Below are positions 9,179-20,638 of a stretch of 64,000 nucleotides of DNA, one piece after another (within the stretch, counting starts at the first letter, position 1; each line of letters begins with the position of its first letter). The notes under the pieces were generated by a model that saw only the letters and a program-made list of their open reading frames with translations, had not been told where the DNA came from and searched no databases. The translations under genes were made by a program, and so were the position numbers. This DNA comes from CAIOYC01 sp965277345 (GTDB lineage Bacteria; Pseudomonadota; Alphaproteobacteria; Caulobacterales; Caulobacteraceae). The DNA is taken from contig CBDICI010000003.1 of assembly GCA_965277345.1 (NCBI GenBank), positions 1 to 64,000 of the forward strand, read 5' to 3'.

Positions 9179-10393
9179 ATGGCCAAGATCAAGGTCGCCA
9201 ACCCCATCGTCGACATGGACGGCGACGAGATGACCCGCATCATCTGGAAGCTGATCAAGGACAAGCTGATCTTCCCCTTCCTCGATCTGGAGCTCGACTA
9301 TTACGACCTCGGCATGGAGCACCGCGACGCCACCGACGACAAGGTGACCATCGACGCCGCCGAAGCCACCAGGAAGTGGGGCGTGGCGGTAAAGTGCGCC
9401 ACCATCACCCCGGACGAGGCGCGGGTGAAGGAGTTCAATCTCAAGAAGATGTGGAAGTCGCCCAACGGCACCATCCGCAACATCCTCGGCGGCGTGATCT
9501 TCCGCGAGCCGATCATCTGCAAGAACGTGCCGCGCCTGGTGCCGGGCTGGACCCAGCCCATCGTCATCGGCCGTCACGCCTTTGGCGACCAGTACCGCGC
9601 CACCGACTTCCGCTTTCCCGGCAAGGGCAGGCTGAGCATCAAGTTTGTCGGCGAGGACGGGGCGGTGATCGAGCACGACGTGTTCGACAGCCCGGGCGCC
9701 GGCGTCGCCATGGCCATGTACAATCTGGACGACTCGATCCGCGACTTCGCCCACGCCAGCTTCGCCTTTGGCCTGCAGCGCGGCTTTCCGGTCTATCTCT
9801 CCACCAAGAACACCATCCTCAAGGTCTATGACGGCCGCTTCAAGGACATCTTCCAGGAGATCTTCGACGCGGAATACGCCGAAAAGTTCAGGGCCGCGGG
9901 CCTGACCTACGAACACCGGCTGATCGACGACATGGTGGCCTCGGCGCTGAAGTGGTCGGGCGGCTACGTCTGGGCGTGCAAGAACTACGACGGCGACGTG
10001 CAGTCCGATATCGTGGCGCAGGGCTTCGGCTCGCTCGGCCTGATGACCAGCGTGCTGATGACGCCGGACGGCAAGATCATGGAGGCCGAGGCCGCCCACG
10101 GCACCGTCACCCGCCACTATCGCCAGCATCAGAAGGGCGAGAGCACCTCCACCAACTCCATCGCCTCGATCTTCGCCTGGACCCGCGGCCTGTCGCACCG
10201 GGCGGCCCTCGACAACAACCAGGAACTCGCCCGATTCGCGCATACGCTCGAAAAAGTATGCGTGGACACGGTAGAAGCGGGGTTCATGACCAAGGACCTC
10301 GCCCTCCTGGTCGGCGAAGACCAATCCTGGCTTACCACCGAGGGCTTCCTCGACAAGGTGGCCGAGAATCTGACCAAGGCCATGGCCGCCTGA
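9179..10393 (+). CDS. icd: NADP-dependent isocitrate dehydrogenase
   Basis: TCA-cycle enzyme converting isocitrate to 2-oxoglutarate and CO2 with NADP. 404 residues, the dimeric eukaryote-like type common in alphaproteobacteria. Characteristic sequences are [75 protein letters not shown] and [16 protein letters not shown]. The start ATG 9179 matches the family N-terminus MAKIKV. Confidence 0.97.
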   Translation: MAKIKVANPIVDMDGDEMTRIIWKLIKDKLIFPFLDLELDYYDLGMEHRDATDDKVTIDAAEATRKWGVAVKCATITPDEARVKEFNLKKMWKSPNGTIRNILGGVIFREPIICKNVPRLVPGWTQPIVIGRHAFGDQYRATDFRFPGKGRLSIKFVGEDGAVIEHDVFDSPGAGVAMAMYNLDDSIRDFAHASFAFGLQRGFPVYLSTKNTILKVYDGRFKDIFQEIFDAEYAEKFRAAGLTYEHRLIDDMVASALKWSGGYVWACKNYDGDVQSDIVAQGFGSLGLMTSVLMTPDGKIMEAEAAHGTVTRHYRQHQKGESTSTNSIASIFAWTRGLSHRAALDNNQELARFAHTLEKVCVDTVEAGFMTKDLALLVGEDQSWLTTEGFLDKVAENLTKAMAA

Positions 10394-10428
10394 TCCCGGC
10401 GGCCGGATAGACGGAGATCGGGAGCCGG

Positions 10429-11044
10429 ATGCGGACCTTCTTCACCTGGATCCTGATTATCGCCATCCTGATCGGCGGGGCCTATTTCGGCTCGCCGTGG
10501 TGGACGGTGTGGAACCTGGACCGCGCCGCGAAGGCCGGCGACGCCCACGCCGTCGGGTTCGGTCGATTTTCCGGCGGTGCGCGCCTCGCTGTCGCCGCAG
10601 GTGACCGCCCAGTTGCAGACCGCGCTCGAGCGCGAAAAGGTCAAGCCGCACACCCTGCTGGAAAAGTTCACCATGTTCGCCAGCAAGCTGTTCGTGCCCA
10701 AGGCGGTGGACACGCTGGTGACGCCCGAGGGGATGACCTACATGCTCAAGACGGGGCAGGCGCCGCCCTGGACCAACCCGTTCCAGCGCGAGCATACCCC
10801 GCCCGCCGGCCAGCCCGACCTCGACCTTGGACACAGCGGCTACATCGCCGACGACCTCGACCAGTTCCAGGCCACGGTGGCCAACAAGACCTATCCAGGC
10901 CGCGCCGTCTCCCTGAAACTGCTGCGCCGCGGCTTCATCAGCTGGAAAGTGGTGGGGCTCGATCTGGTGAGCACAAGCGTCACAAGTACGACGACGAGCA
11001 CGACCACGAGTTCGGGTGCTCCCGGCGCGAACGGGACCCCCTAA
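10429..11044 (+). pseudogene. DUF2939-like membrane-anchored protein, frameshifted
   Basis: From ATG 10429 the protein starts with a membrane anchor (FFTWILIIAILIGGAYFGSP) and the family-like WNLDRAAKAGDAHAV. The expected continuation VDFPAVRASLSPQVTAQL is found in the next frame from 10562 and runs to TAA 11042. A 1- or 2-base indel between about 10552 and 10562 has split the gene. The remainder contains TLVTPEGMTYMLKTG and ends in a Ser/Thr-rich tail (STSVTSTTTSTTTSSGAPGA). Either a sequencing error or a real frameshift. Function of the family is unknown. Confidence 0.7.
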
Positions 11045-11055
11045 CCTCTGCAGGG

Positions 11056-13704
<2,649 letters not shown>

Positions 13705-13814
13705 GGTCGGCTCGGGAACTCGCAGGATGAGGCGTGGCGTCATATAGGGTTGGCGCCCCCGGCCGGTCCAGCGTCCAGCTTGCCCCGTGCGGGCAAACAA
13801 GGGATGGTCGGGCC

Positions 13815-15599
13815 ATGATCAGCAACCTTCGACCGGCCGCCCTGATGCTGGCGGCGCTCAGCGCGGCCTCGCTGGCGGCCTGTTCCACCACGGAGCCATC
13901 GGTGTCGGCGGGGCTGCGTCCGAGCCAGCGCGCGGACCAGCCCTTGGATCAGCATCCCGCGCCGGCGCAGGGGGCCAGCGCCTACGGGCTCTATCTCGCG
14001 GGCGAGGCGGCGATCGACGGCGGCTCCTCGCGCGACGCCGCCAGCTATTTCAGCCAGGCCAGCCAGATGGACCCCGGCTTCGCCACGGTGCAGGCCCGCG
14101 CCTTTTCCGCGGCGCTGGTGGCGGGCGATGTCCCCGGCGCGGCGGCGGCGGCGCGGACGCTGGGGCCGGGGGACGAGCCGATTCAGCAACTCGGCCGGCT
14201 GACCCAGGCGGTGGAGGCGCTGGCCGAGGACCACGCCGGGCAGGCCTATGCCCTGGTGTCCGCGCCCGCCTCCGCGAACCAACACGCCGAGGCGATCCAG
14301 CTGGTGCGCCCCTGGATGGCGGCGGCGGCGGGCGAGTGGAGCGCGGCGACCGCGTCTCCAGCGGCGCTGGGGGATCCGGTCGCCGCGGGCGTGGGCGAAC
14401 TCGGCCGGGCCGAACTGCTGGAACGCAACGGCAAGCTCGCGGAAGCCGAAGCCATCCTCAGGCCGCGCGCCACCGGCAAGAACGGCCTGTTCATCCTCGG
14501 CTATGGCGGCTTCCTGGAACGGCGCGGGCGCAAGGCCGAGGCCAAGACCCTGTATGACGCCGCCCTCCAGGCGAGCCCGGCGGATACCGGCCTGCGCTTT
14601 GCCCGGGACCGGCTGGCCGCGGGCCGACCGCCGCTGGGCGTGCCGGGCTTCAAGGCGGGCGCGGCGGAGGCCCTGATCGCGCCGGCCGCCATGCTGGTGG
14701 CCAAGCACGAGGGCGACAACGGCCTGGCCTATCTGCGGCTGGCCCTGCGCCTCGATCCGACGCTGGACGAGGCCTGGGTGCTTGTCGGCGACGCCATGAA
14801 CGGCGCGGGCGACCTCGATTCGGCCAAGGAGGCCTATCGGCGCGTGAAGCCGCGTTCCGACCAGTATATCGCCGCCAAGAGCCGCCTGGCGCTGTTGGCC
14901 CAGCAGGCCGGCGACAAGGAGGACGCGCTGCGCCAGACGCGCGAAATGCTGGACGCCGCGCCGGGCGACCCACGCCCGCTGGTGCTCTATGCCGACTTCC
15001 TGCGCGACGATGGCCGCTATCCCGAGGCGGTGGAGGCGCTAGACCGCGCCATCAAGTCGGTGGGCGAGCGCGACGCCGGCTGGTCGCTGTTCTATGAGCG
15101 CGGCGTGGCGCAGGAGCGGGCGGGGAACTGGCCCCGGGCCGAGGCCGACCTGCAGGCGGCGCTCAAGCTGAAACCCGATGAGCCGCAGGTGCTCAACTAT
15201 CTCGGCTATGCCTGGGCCGACCGGGGCGAGCATTTGAAGGAGGCCTTGTCCATGCTGGAGACGGCGGCGGCGCTCGAACCGCGCTCGGGCGCCATCGTGG
15301 ACTCGCTCGGGTGGGCGCGCTATCGCACCCACCAATATAAGGACGCCCTGCGCAACCTCGAACAGGCGGTGATGCTGGAGCCCTCCGATCCCGAGGTGAA
15401 CAGCCACCTCGGCGATGTCTACTGGCGGCTCGGCCGTCAGCTGGAGGCGCGCTTCCAGTGGAAACGCGTCTTGACCCTGGGCGCGGACGCCAAGACCAGG
15501 GCGGCCATGGAATACAAGCTGGCCAAGGGCCTCGCGCCCGACACCGCCCTGTCCGCCACAGCCGCCCCCGCCACCCCCGAAAGCGTCGCCAGGCCGTGA
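13815..15599 (+). CDS. TPR-repeat lipoprotein
   Basis: 594 residues. The start ATG 13815 gives a lipoprotein signal peptide ending in the lipobox LAAC (about residues 18-21), so the protein should be anchored in the envelope. The rest is made of tetratricopeptide repeats; the clearest are in the second half ([60 protein letters not shown]). Its 3' end overlaps the ispE start (GTGA), so the two are translationally coupled. TPR proteins act as scaffolds; the specific partner is unknown. Confidence 0.9.
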   Translation: MISNLRPAALMLAALSAASLAACSTTEPSVSAGLRPSQRADQPLDQHPAPAQGASAYGLYLAGEAAIDGGSSRDAASYFSQASQMDPGFATVQARAFSAALVAGDVPGAAAAARTLGPGDEPIQQLGRLTQAVEALAEDHAGQAYALVSAPASANQHAEAIQLVRPWMAAAAGEWSAATASPAALGDPVAAGVGELGRAELLERNGKLAEAEAILRPRATGKNGLFILGYGGFLERRGRKAEAKTLYDAALQASPADTGLRFARDRLAAGRPPLGVPGFKAGAAEALIAPAAMLVAKHEGDNGLAYLRLALRLDPTLDEAWVLVGDAMNGAGDLDSAKEAYRRVKPRSDQYIAAKSRLALLAQQAGDKEDALRQTREMLDAAPGDPRPLVLYADFLRDDGRYPEAVEALDRAIKSVGERDAGWSLFYERGVAQERAGNWPRAEADLQAALKLKPDEPQVLNYLGYAWADRGEHLKEALSMLETAAALEPRSGAIVDSLGWARYRTHQYKDALRNLEQAVMLEPSDPEVNSHLGDVYWRLGRQLEARFQWKRVLTLGADAKTRAAMEYKLAKGLAPDTALSATAAPATPESVARP

Positions 15600-16474
15600 G
15601 GCTGAGCCGGCTGGCGCCCGCCAAGATCAACCTGTTTCTCCACGTCGCGCCGCCGACCGCGGACGGCTATCACCCCATCGCCAGCCTGATGGTCTTCGCC
15701 GATGTGGGCGACACGCTGACCCTCCAGGGGGCGGACTATCCGGCCTTCGACACGGACGGCCCGTTCGCGGGCGGGCTCGGCGACGGGTTGAACCTGGTGG
15801 AGCGGGCCTGGGGCCAGTTGGCGGAGCGGGCGCAGGCGCCCATGCCGCCGTTCCGGCTGATCCTGACCAAGCTGTTGCCCGTGGCCGCGGGGCTGGGGGG
15901 CGGCTCGAGCGACGCCGGCGCGGCGCTGCGGCTGATCCGCGACGCCACCGGCCTGCAGATGGATGACGTGGCTCTGATGGGGCTGGCCGGCGAACTCGGC
16001 GCCGATGGGCCGGCCTGTTTCACCGCCGCCCCGGTGCTGGCGGAGGGGCGGGGCGAGCGATTGTCGCCCGCGCCCGCCATGCCGGCGGTGGATGCGGTGC
16101 TGGTCAATCCCGGCGTCGCCTGTTCCACCGGGGCGGTCTATCGCGCCTTCGATACGGCGGGCGCCAGGGGCGCGGCGGACATGCCGGGCCTGCCGGACGC
16201 CTTCGAGGACGTGTCCGATCTGGCCGCGATCCTGTCCTTCTGCCGCAATGACCTCGAGGCGCCGGCCATCGGCGTGGCGCCCGAGGTCGCCGTGGTGCTG
16301 GAGACGCTGCGCGCCGCGCCGGAGACGCTCCTCGCCCGCATGTCCGGCTCCGGCGCCACCTGTTTCGCCCTGTGCGCCTCGGACTACGACGCCGAGGCCC
16401 TGGCCGAGCAGGTTTCCACCATGGCCCCTCACTGGTGGGTCAAACGGTGCCGATTAGGCGGACCGTGGGCCTGA
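15596..16474 (+). CDS. ispE: 4-diphosphocytidyl-2-C-methyl-D-erythritol kinase
   Basis: GHMP kinase of the non-mevalonate isoprenoid pathway; 292 residues. The N-terminus LAPAKINLFLHV and the ATP-binding loop PVAAGLGGGSSDAGAALR are diagnostic, with MSGSGATCFAL near the C-terminus. The GTG start at 15596 overlaps the TGA of the TPR lipoprotein. An ispE following a TPR gene is a common alphaproteobacterial order. Confidence 0.96.
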   Translation: MRLSRLAPAKINLFLHVAPPTADGYHPIASLMVFADVGDTLTLQGADYPAFDTDGPFAGGLGDGLNLVERAWGQLAERAQAPMPPFRLILTKLLPVAAGLGGGSSDAGAALRLIRDATGLQMDDVALMGLAGELGADGPACFTAAPVLAEGRGERLSPAPAMPAVDAVLVNPGVACSTGAVYRAFDTAGARGAADMPGLPDAFEDVSDLAAILSFCRNDLEAPAIGVAPEVAVVLETLRAAPETLLARMSGSGATCFALCASDYDAEALAEQVSTMAPHWWVKRCRLGGPWA

Positions 16475-16569
16475 ACTCCCCCTAAACGGCAAGGAGCGGG
16501 GCCTTGCAGCTCCGCTCCCCGTCATGCCCGCCGCCTGGACCCCTCCGACGACGTTCTGAATCCGGCCTT

Positions 16570-16672
16570 TAGACCCTGATCGGTTCATCTTGAACCGTGA
16601 ATCAGGGTCTACACTTTGAGTTTAGAGCATGATTCACGTTCGGATGATTCCATCCGAAACGATCATGCTCTA
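16570..16672. repeat. Two-hairpin repeat element, copy 1
   Basis: Hairpin A is TAGACCCTGAT (16570-16580) pairing with ATCAGGGTCTA (16601-16611). A linker acactttgagt follows, then hairpin B, TAGAGCATGAT (16623-16633) pairing with ATCATGCTCTA (16662-16672). The same element occurs in reverse orientation at 33021-33124. The last three bases (CTA) are the complement of the amtB stop codon TAG. Confidence 0.85.
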
Positions 16673-18151
16673 GTGTTCGTGCAGCGCCTCGCCGTGCACG
16701 GCCATGTCCAGGCCCTCGTACTCCTGTTCTTCGGTGACGCGCAGGCCCGTGGTCACCCGGCAGACCAGCAGGATCGCCAGCGTGCCGACCGCGGTCCAGG
16801 CGGCGGCGCCGAGGCAGCCATAGAGCTGGGTCAGCGGGCTGTGCACCTTGCCCGCCGGGTTGATGGTGGCGTCGGCGAACACGCCGGTGAGGATGGCGCC
16901 GATGAATCCGCCCACCCCGTGAACGCCGAAGGCGTCCAGGCTGTCATCGTACCTGAAGATCCGCTTCAGCCAGACGGCGCTGGCATAGCAGCCGAGGCCC
17001 GCCGCGATGCCGATGACCAGCGCCCCGGTGGGATTGACGAAGCCCGAGGCGGGGGTCACGGCCACCAGGCCCGCCACCGCGCCGGAGCAGATACCGAGCA
17101 GGGTGGGTTTGCGCGAGAACATCCACTCAACGACCATCCAGCCCAAGGCCGCGGCGGCCGTGGCGATCTGGGTGTTGGCCATAGCCACACCGGCCAGCGC
17201 GTTGGACGCCACCGCCGAACCGGCGTTGAAGCCGAACCAGCCGACCCACAGCAGGCTGGCGCCGACCATGGTGTAGACGAGATTGTTGGGGGCCATGTTG
17301 TCGTGGCCGTAGCCCTTGCGCTTGCCCAGCACGACGGCGCAGACCAGCCCGGCCACCCCGGCGTTGATGTGCACCACCGTGCCGCCGGCGAAGTCGAGCA
17401 CGCCGAGCGCACCGAGGACGCCGCCGCCCCACACCGCGTGGGCGATGGGTGCATAGACGAAGATCGACCACAGCGCGGTGAACAACAGCAGCGCCGAGAA
17501 CTTCATCCGCTCCGCGAAGGCGCCGCAGATCAGCGCCGGGGTGATGATGGCGAAGGTCATCTGGAACATCATGTAGACGTACTCAGGGATGGTCTGGGCC
17601 GAACTGGCGATGGTGTAGCTCTTGTCCATGGTCACCGACCGCAGCATCAGCTTGCCCGTGCCGCCCCACCACCTGTTCTGCTCCGCGTCCGGATGGGTGC
17701 CGAAGGCGATGGAATAGGCGGCCACGAACCAGACCACCGTGACCACGCAGGTGATGGCGAAGGACTGGGCCACGGTGGCGATCACGTTCTTGCGCCGCAC
17801 CATGCCGCCGTAGAACAGGGCGAGCCCGGGAATGGTCATCATCAGCACGAGCGCGGTGGAGGTCAGCATCCACGCCGTATCGCCGCTGTCGGTCTTCCAG
17901 CCCGAAGCCCTGTTCAGCCGCTCCATCGCCGCCTTGAGTTCGGCGTCGGACATGGCCGGTGTCGGCGCCGGGGTGGCGCTCGCCATTTCGGCGGCGGCAG
18001 GCGCGGCGTTGGTCGGCGGTGCGGTTTGGGCCAGGGCCGGCGCGCCGGGCGTCAGGGTGAGGGCGGGCAGCAGGGCCAGGGCGGCGATGACGCCCCACGG
18101 CGCAAGCCGCCTCCACCAACCGGACGTGCAACCGGACTTGGACATGCGCAA
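16670..18151 (-). CDS. amtB: Ammonium transporter with signal peptide
   Basis: Inner-membrane ammonium channel, 493 residues. An N-terminal signal peptide is followed by an Ala/Pro-rich periplasmic stretch to about residue 85. The Amt domain then starts with GDTAWMLTSTALVLMMTIPG. The conserved pore histidines lie in TVVHINAGVAGLV and DAFGVHGVGGFIGAIL. Family motifs include GGMVRRKN, FNAGSAVASNALAGVAMANT and ICSGAVAGLVAVTP. No glnK lies beside it in the window, although the pair is usually linked. The stop codon lies in the adjacent repeat. Confidence 0.96.
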   Translation of the reverse strand: MRMSKSGCTSGWWRRLAPWGVIAALALLPALTLTPGAPALAQTAPPTNAAPAAAEMASATPAPTPAMSDAELKAAMERLNRASGWKTDSGDTAWMLTSTALVLMMTIPGLALFYGGMVRRKNVIATVAQSFAITCVVTVVWFVAAYSIAFGTHPDAEQNRWWGGTGKLMLRSVTMDKSYTIASSAQTIPEYVYMMFQMTFAIITPALICGAFAERMKFSALLLFTALWSIFVYAPIAHAVWGGGVLGALGVLDFAGGTVVHINAGVAGLVCAVVLGKRKGYGHDNMAPNNLVYTMVGASLLWVGWFGFNAGSAVASNALAGVAMANTQIATAAAALGWMVVEWMFSRKPTLLGICSGAVAGLVAVTPASGFVNPTGALVIGIAAGLGCYASAVWLKRIFRYDDSLDAFGVHGVGGFIGAILTGVFADATINPAGKVHSPLTQLYGCLGAAAWTAVGTLAILLVCRVTTGLRVTEEQEYEGLDMAVHGEALHEH

Positions 18152-18441
18152 GGCTCGCTCCAGGGATCGCTACGACGCAGGCCCCCCGGGTGCGCCGACC
18201 GCGACGCTAGCGTCCGCGGCCCCCGCCGGGAGCTGTCGCCCTGACCATGCCGCGACATCGCGGTCTTCGCGCTGCAAATCAGGGCAATGGCGCCTTCCGC
18301 TGAGCAAAATCTGGGCAAATCGGTCGGCGAAACTCTCCGACCTGAGTTCACGAAGCCGTGATCGGTGAAACCCGTGCCCAGGCGGCGCGTAAGCCCCCCG
18401 ACCGCTTAGCTCCGTCCGGTTTGCTCTACAGAGGACTGCCC

Positions 18442-19116
18442 ATGACTGTACGTTTCGTGTCGCTGCTGATCGCCGGTGTCGCCATGGCGGGCGCCGTTCA
18501 GGCCCAGACCCGCGCCGCTCCGCGCGCCGCCACCCCGCCTGCCACCGCCTCCACGCCGCCGGCCGCGGCGCCGCCGACCGCCGCGCCCACGACCCCCGCA
18601 CCCGTCATGCCCGCGCCGAGCGCTGCGCCTGCCCCGACGGCCACATCGCCCGCCATGCCGGCTTCCAGCTATACGCCCTTCACCGCGCCGACCCCGGCGG
18701 TGGACGCCATCGCCACCCTGACCGCCGCGGGCAAGTTCACCACCCTGCTGAAGGCGATCGACGCCGCTGGCCTCACCGCCACGCTGAAGCAGCCCGCCAA
18801 CCTGACCGTGTTCGCCCCCACCGACGACGCCTTCGCCGCCGTGCCGGCCGCGACCCTGGCCGATCTGATGAAGCCGGAGAACCGCACCAAGCTGCAGCAC
18901 GTCCTGCTCTATCACGTCATCAATGCGCCGGTGACCACGGGCGAGACCGCGGGCCACGCGGCGGCGGACATCAAGTCCGTGGCCGGCCCCACCCTGCACG
19001 TGGACGGCTCGTCCGGTACGTTGAAGATCAACGACGCCAGTGTGCTGCAGCCCGACATCAAGACCACCAACGGCGAAGTCCAGGTGATCGACAAGGTGCT
19101 CATGCCCACGAGCTGA
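18442..19116 (+). CDS. Secreted fasciclin (FAS1) domain protein
   Basis: 224 residues. ATG 18442 gives a signal peptide (FVSLLIAGVAMAGAVQAQ). A long Ala/Pro/Thr linker follows (about residues 23-85). One FAS1 domain comes next, with the two conserved blocks NLTVFAPTDDAFAAVP and LQHVLLYHVINAP; it ends INDASVLQPDIKTTNGEVQVIDKVLMP. FAS1 domains mediate adhesion or protein contacts outside the cytoplasm. A small hairpin follows the stop codon. Confidence 0.92.
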   Translation: MTVRFVSLLIAGVAMAGAVQAQTRAAPRAATPPATASTPPAAAPPTAAPTTPAPVMPAPSAAPAPTATSPAMPASSYTPFTAPTPAVDAIATLTAAGKFTTLLKAIDAAGLTATLKQPANLTVFAPTDDAFAAVPAATLADLMKPENRTKLQHVLLYHVINAPVTTGETAGHAAADIKSVAGPTLHVDGSSGTLKINDASVLQPDIKTTNGEVQVIDKVLMPTS

Positions 19117-19119
19117 GGC

Positions 19120-19136
19120 CGCTCCAAGAAGGAGCG
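19120..19136 (+). terminator. Hairpin after the fasciclin gene
   Basis: CGCTCC-AAGAA-GGAGCG directly after the stop codon. There is no T-tract, so termination is only possible, not shown. Confidence 0.35.
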
Positions 19137-19206
19137 CTGTCGCCGAGCGGCTGGGGGGCGAGCGCGCGTTGATCCCGGATGCGGCGCGCCCTATAGCTCC
19201 GCCGCC

Positions 19207-20109
19207 ATGGACGCCGCCAAGCCCCGCTCCTTCCAGGACCTGATCCTGACCCTCCAGGCCTATTGGGCGGGGCAGGGCTGCCTGATCCTGCAGCCCTATG
19301 ATGTGGAGGTGGGGGCCGGCACCCTGCATCCCGCCACGGTGCTGCGCGCGCTCGGCCAAAAGCCTTGGCGCGCGGCCTATGTGCAGCCCTCGCGCCGTCC
19401 CGGCGACGGGCGCTATGGCGAGAACCCCAACCGGCTGCAGCACTATTACCAGTTCCAGGTGATCCTGAAGCCCAACCCCGCCGACATGCAGGCGCTGTAT
19501 CTCGGTTCGCTGCAGGCCATCGGCCTCGACCCCACCGTGCACGACATCCGCTTCGTGGAGGACGACTGGGAGAACCCCACCGTCGGCGCCTGGGGCCTCG
19601 GCTGGGAGGTGTGGTGCGACGGGATGGAGGTCAGCCAGTACACCTATTTCCAGCAGGTCGGCGGGCTGGACGTGGAGGTGGTGGCGGGCGAGCTCACCTA
19701 TGGGCTGGAGCGGCTGGCCATGTACGTGTTCGACGTGGACAACGTCTATGACCTGCCGTTCAACCCCCCCAACTCGCCCGCGCCCAAGACCTATGGCGAC
19801 GTCTTCCTGGAAAACGAGCGCGAGAACTCCGAGGCCAACTTCAACGGCTACGACGTGGAGATGCTGAAGCGCCAGTTCGAGGATATGGAGCGCGAGGCGC
19901 CGCGCCTCCTGGCGCTGCACGGGCCGCAGGGCCAGGCCCTGGTGCTGCCCGCCTATGACCGGGTGTTGAAGGCCAGCCACCTGTTCAACCTGATGGATGC
20001 AAGAGGCGCCATCGCCGTGGCGGAGCGCCAGAGCTATATCGGCCGCATCCGCGACCTCTGCAAAGCCTGCGCCGCCGCTTGGGTCGAGACCGAAAGGGCC
20101 GTCGCATGA
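19207..20109 (+). CDS. glyQ: Glycyl-tRNA synthetase alpha subunit
   Basis: Catalytic subunit of the bacterial alpha2beta2 glycyl-tRNA synthetase; 300 residues. Starts [20 protein letters not shown]. Conserved blocks include [27 protein letters not shown]-type sequence ([13 protein letters not shown]), [14 protein letters not shown] and TYFQQVGG. The stop TGA (20107) overlaps an ATG (20106) that is open through the following repeat into the DUF559 gene. Confidence 0.97.
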   Translation: MDAAKPRSFQDLILTLQAYWAGQGCLILQPYDVEVGAGTLHPATVLRALGQKPWRAAYVQPSRRPGDGRYGENPNRLQHYYQFQVILKPNPADMQALYLGSLQAIGLDPTVHDIRFVEDDWENPTVGAWGLGWEVWCDGMEVSQYTYFQQVGGLDVEVVAGELTYGLERLAMYVFDVDNVYDLPFNPPNSPAPKTYGDVFLENERENSEANFNGYDVEMLKRQFEDMEREAPRLLALHGPQGQALVLPAYDRVLKASHLFNLMDARGAIAVAERQSYIGRIRDLCKACAAAWVETERAVA

Positions 20110-20112
20110 AAA

Positions 20113-20285
20113 CCCTCCCCCCTCGAGGGGGGGAGGGCAGGGTGGGGGGTGAACCTACCGTCGCCGATGGATGGGCGCATGAGGCGTCGCAGCCTCCGGA
20201 GTCCTTTGTTTCCGCCGCGCTGTACCCACCCCCATCCCCGGCCCTTCCCCCCTTGAGGGGGAAGGGGGAACATCGTTATTCGCGG
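20113..20285. repeat. Palindromic element between glyQ and the DUF559 gene
   Basis: The left hairpin is CCTCCCCCCTCGAGGGGGGG, continuing into AGGGTGGGGGGTGA. The right part is ACCCACCCCCATCCCCGGCC followed by CTTCCCCCCTTGAGGGGGAA. The two ends are imperfect inverted copies around about 90 bases of unique sequence. This is the same element as at 21906-22072 inside glyS. It is open in frame with both the ATG at 20106 and the DUF559 gene. Confidence 0.8.
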
Positions 20286-20297
20286 CGCGCCGGAGCC

Positions 20298-20636
20298 ATG
20301 GCCAAGCGATTGCGACGTGAACTGACCTTCACCGAAAAGCTCTTGTGGGCTGAGCTTCGAAAGCTCCCGCTGCATGTACGCAAGCAAAGCCCGGTCGGTC
20401 CCTATGTTGCGGATTTTCTGATTCACAGCGCCAAACTTGTGATCGAAGTGGACGGGTTGCGGCATGGGATCGAGGAGGCGCAACTGCACGATGCCGTCCG
20501 CGACGCGTGGCTGGCGTCAGAAGGTTATCGTGTGGTGCGGTTCACCGACAACGCCGTGATCGCTGACGCCGAAAGCGTGGCCCGCCGCATACTCCAATTG
20601 ACCCTTCCCCGATCCCCCAGGGGGAAGGGAGAGTAA
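20298..20636 (+). CDS. DUF559 (Vsr/restriction-fold) endonuclease-like protein
   Basis: 112 residues from ATG 20298 (AMAKRLRRELTFTEKLLWAE); an upstream in-frame ATG 20106 would add about 64 residues translated from the repeat. Conserved blocks of the DUF559 family are LLWAELRKLPLHVRKQSPVG, PYVADFLI, LVIEVDGLRH and GYRVVRFTDNAV. The fold is related to very-short-patch-repair and homing nucleases, with the D...ExD acidic core visible. The C-terminus (LPRSPRGKGE) is encoded by a further hairpin at 20606-20633. It sits between glyQ and glyS, which are normally adjacent. Confidence 0.85.
   Translation: MAKRLRRELTFTEKLLWAELRKLPLHVRKQSPVGPYVADFLIHSAKLVIEVDGLRHGIEEAQLHDAVRDAWLASEGYRVVRFTDNAVIADAESVARRILQLTLPRSPRGKGE
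20606..20633. repeat. Single hairpin at the DUF559 3' end
   Basis: CTTCCCCGATCCCCCAGGGG followed by GAAGGG forms a hairpin like the ends of the larger elements. It encodes the DUF559 C-terminus and ends directly at its TAA, 5 bases before glyS. Confidence 0.6.
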
Positions 20637-20638
20637 CC

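Noticed and set aside
16616..18244. 542-codon plus-strand frame over amtB
   Set aside because: Exact shadow of amtB, no recognisable domain; it starts inside a repeat.
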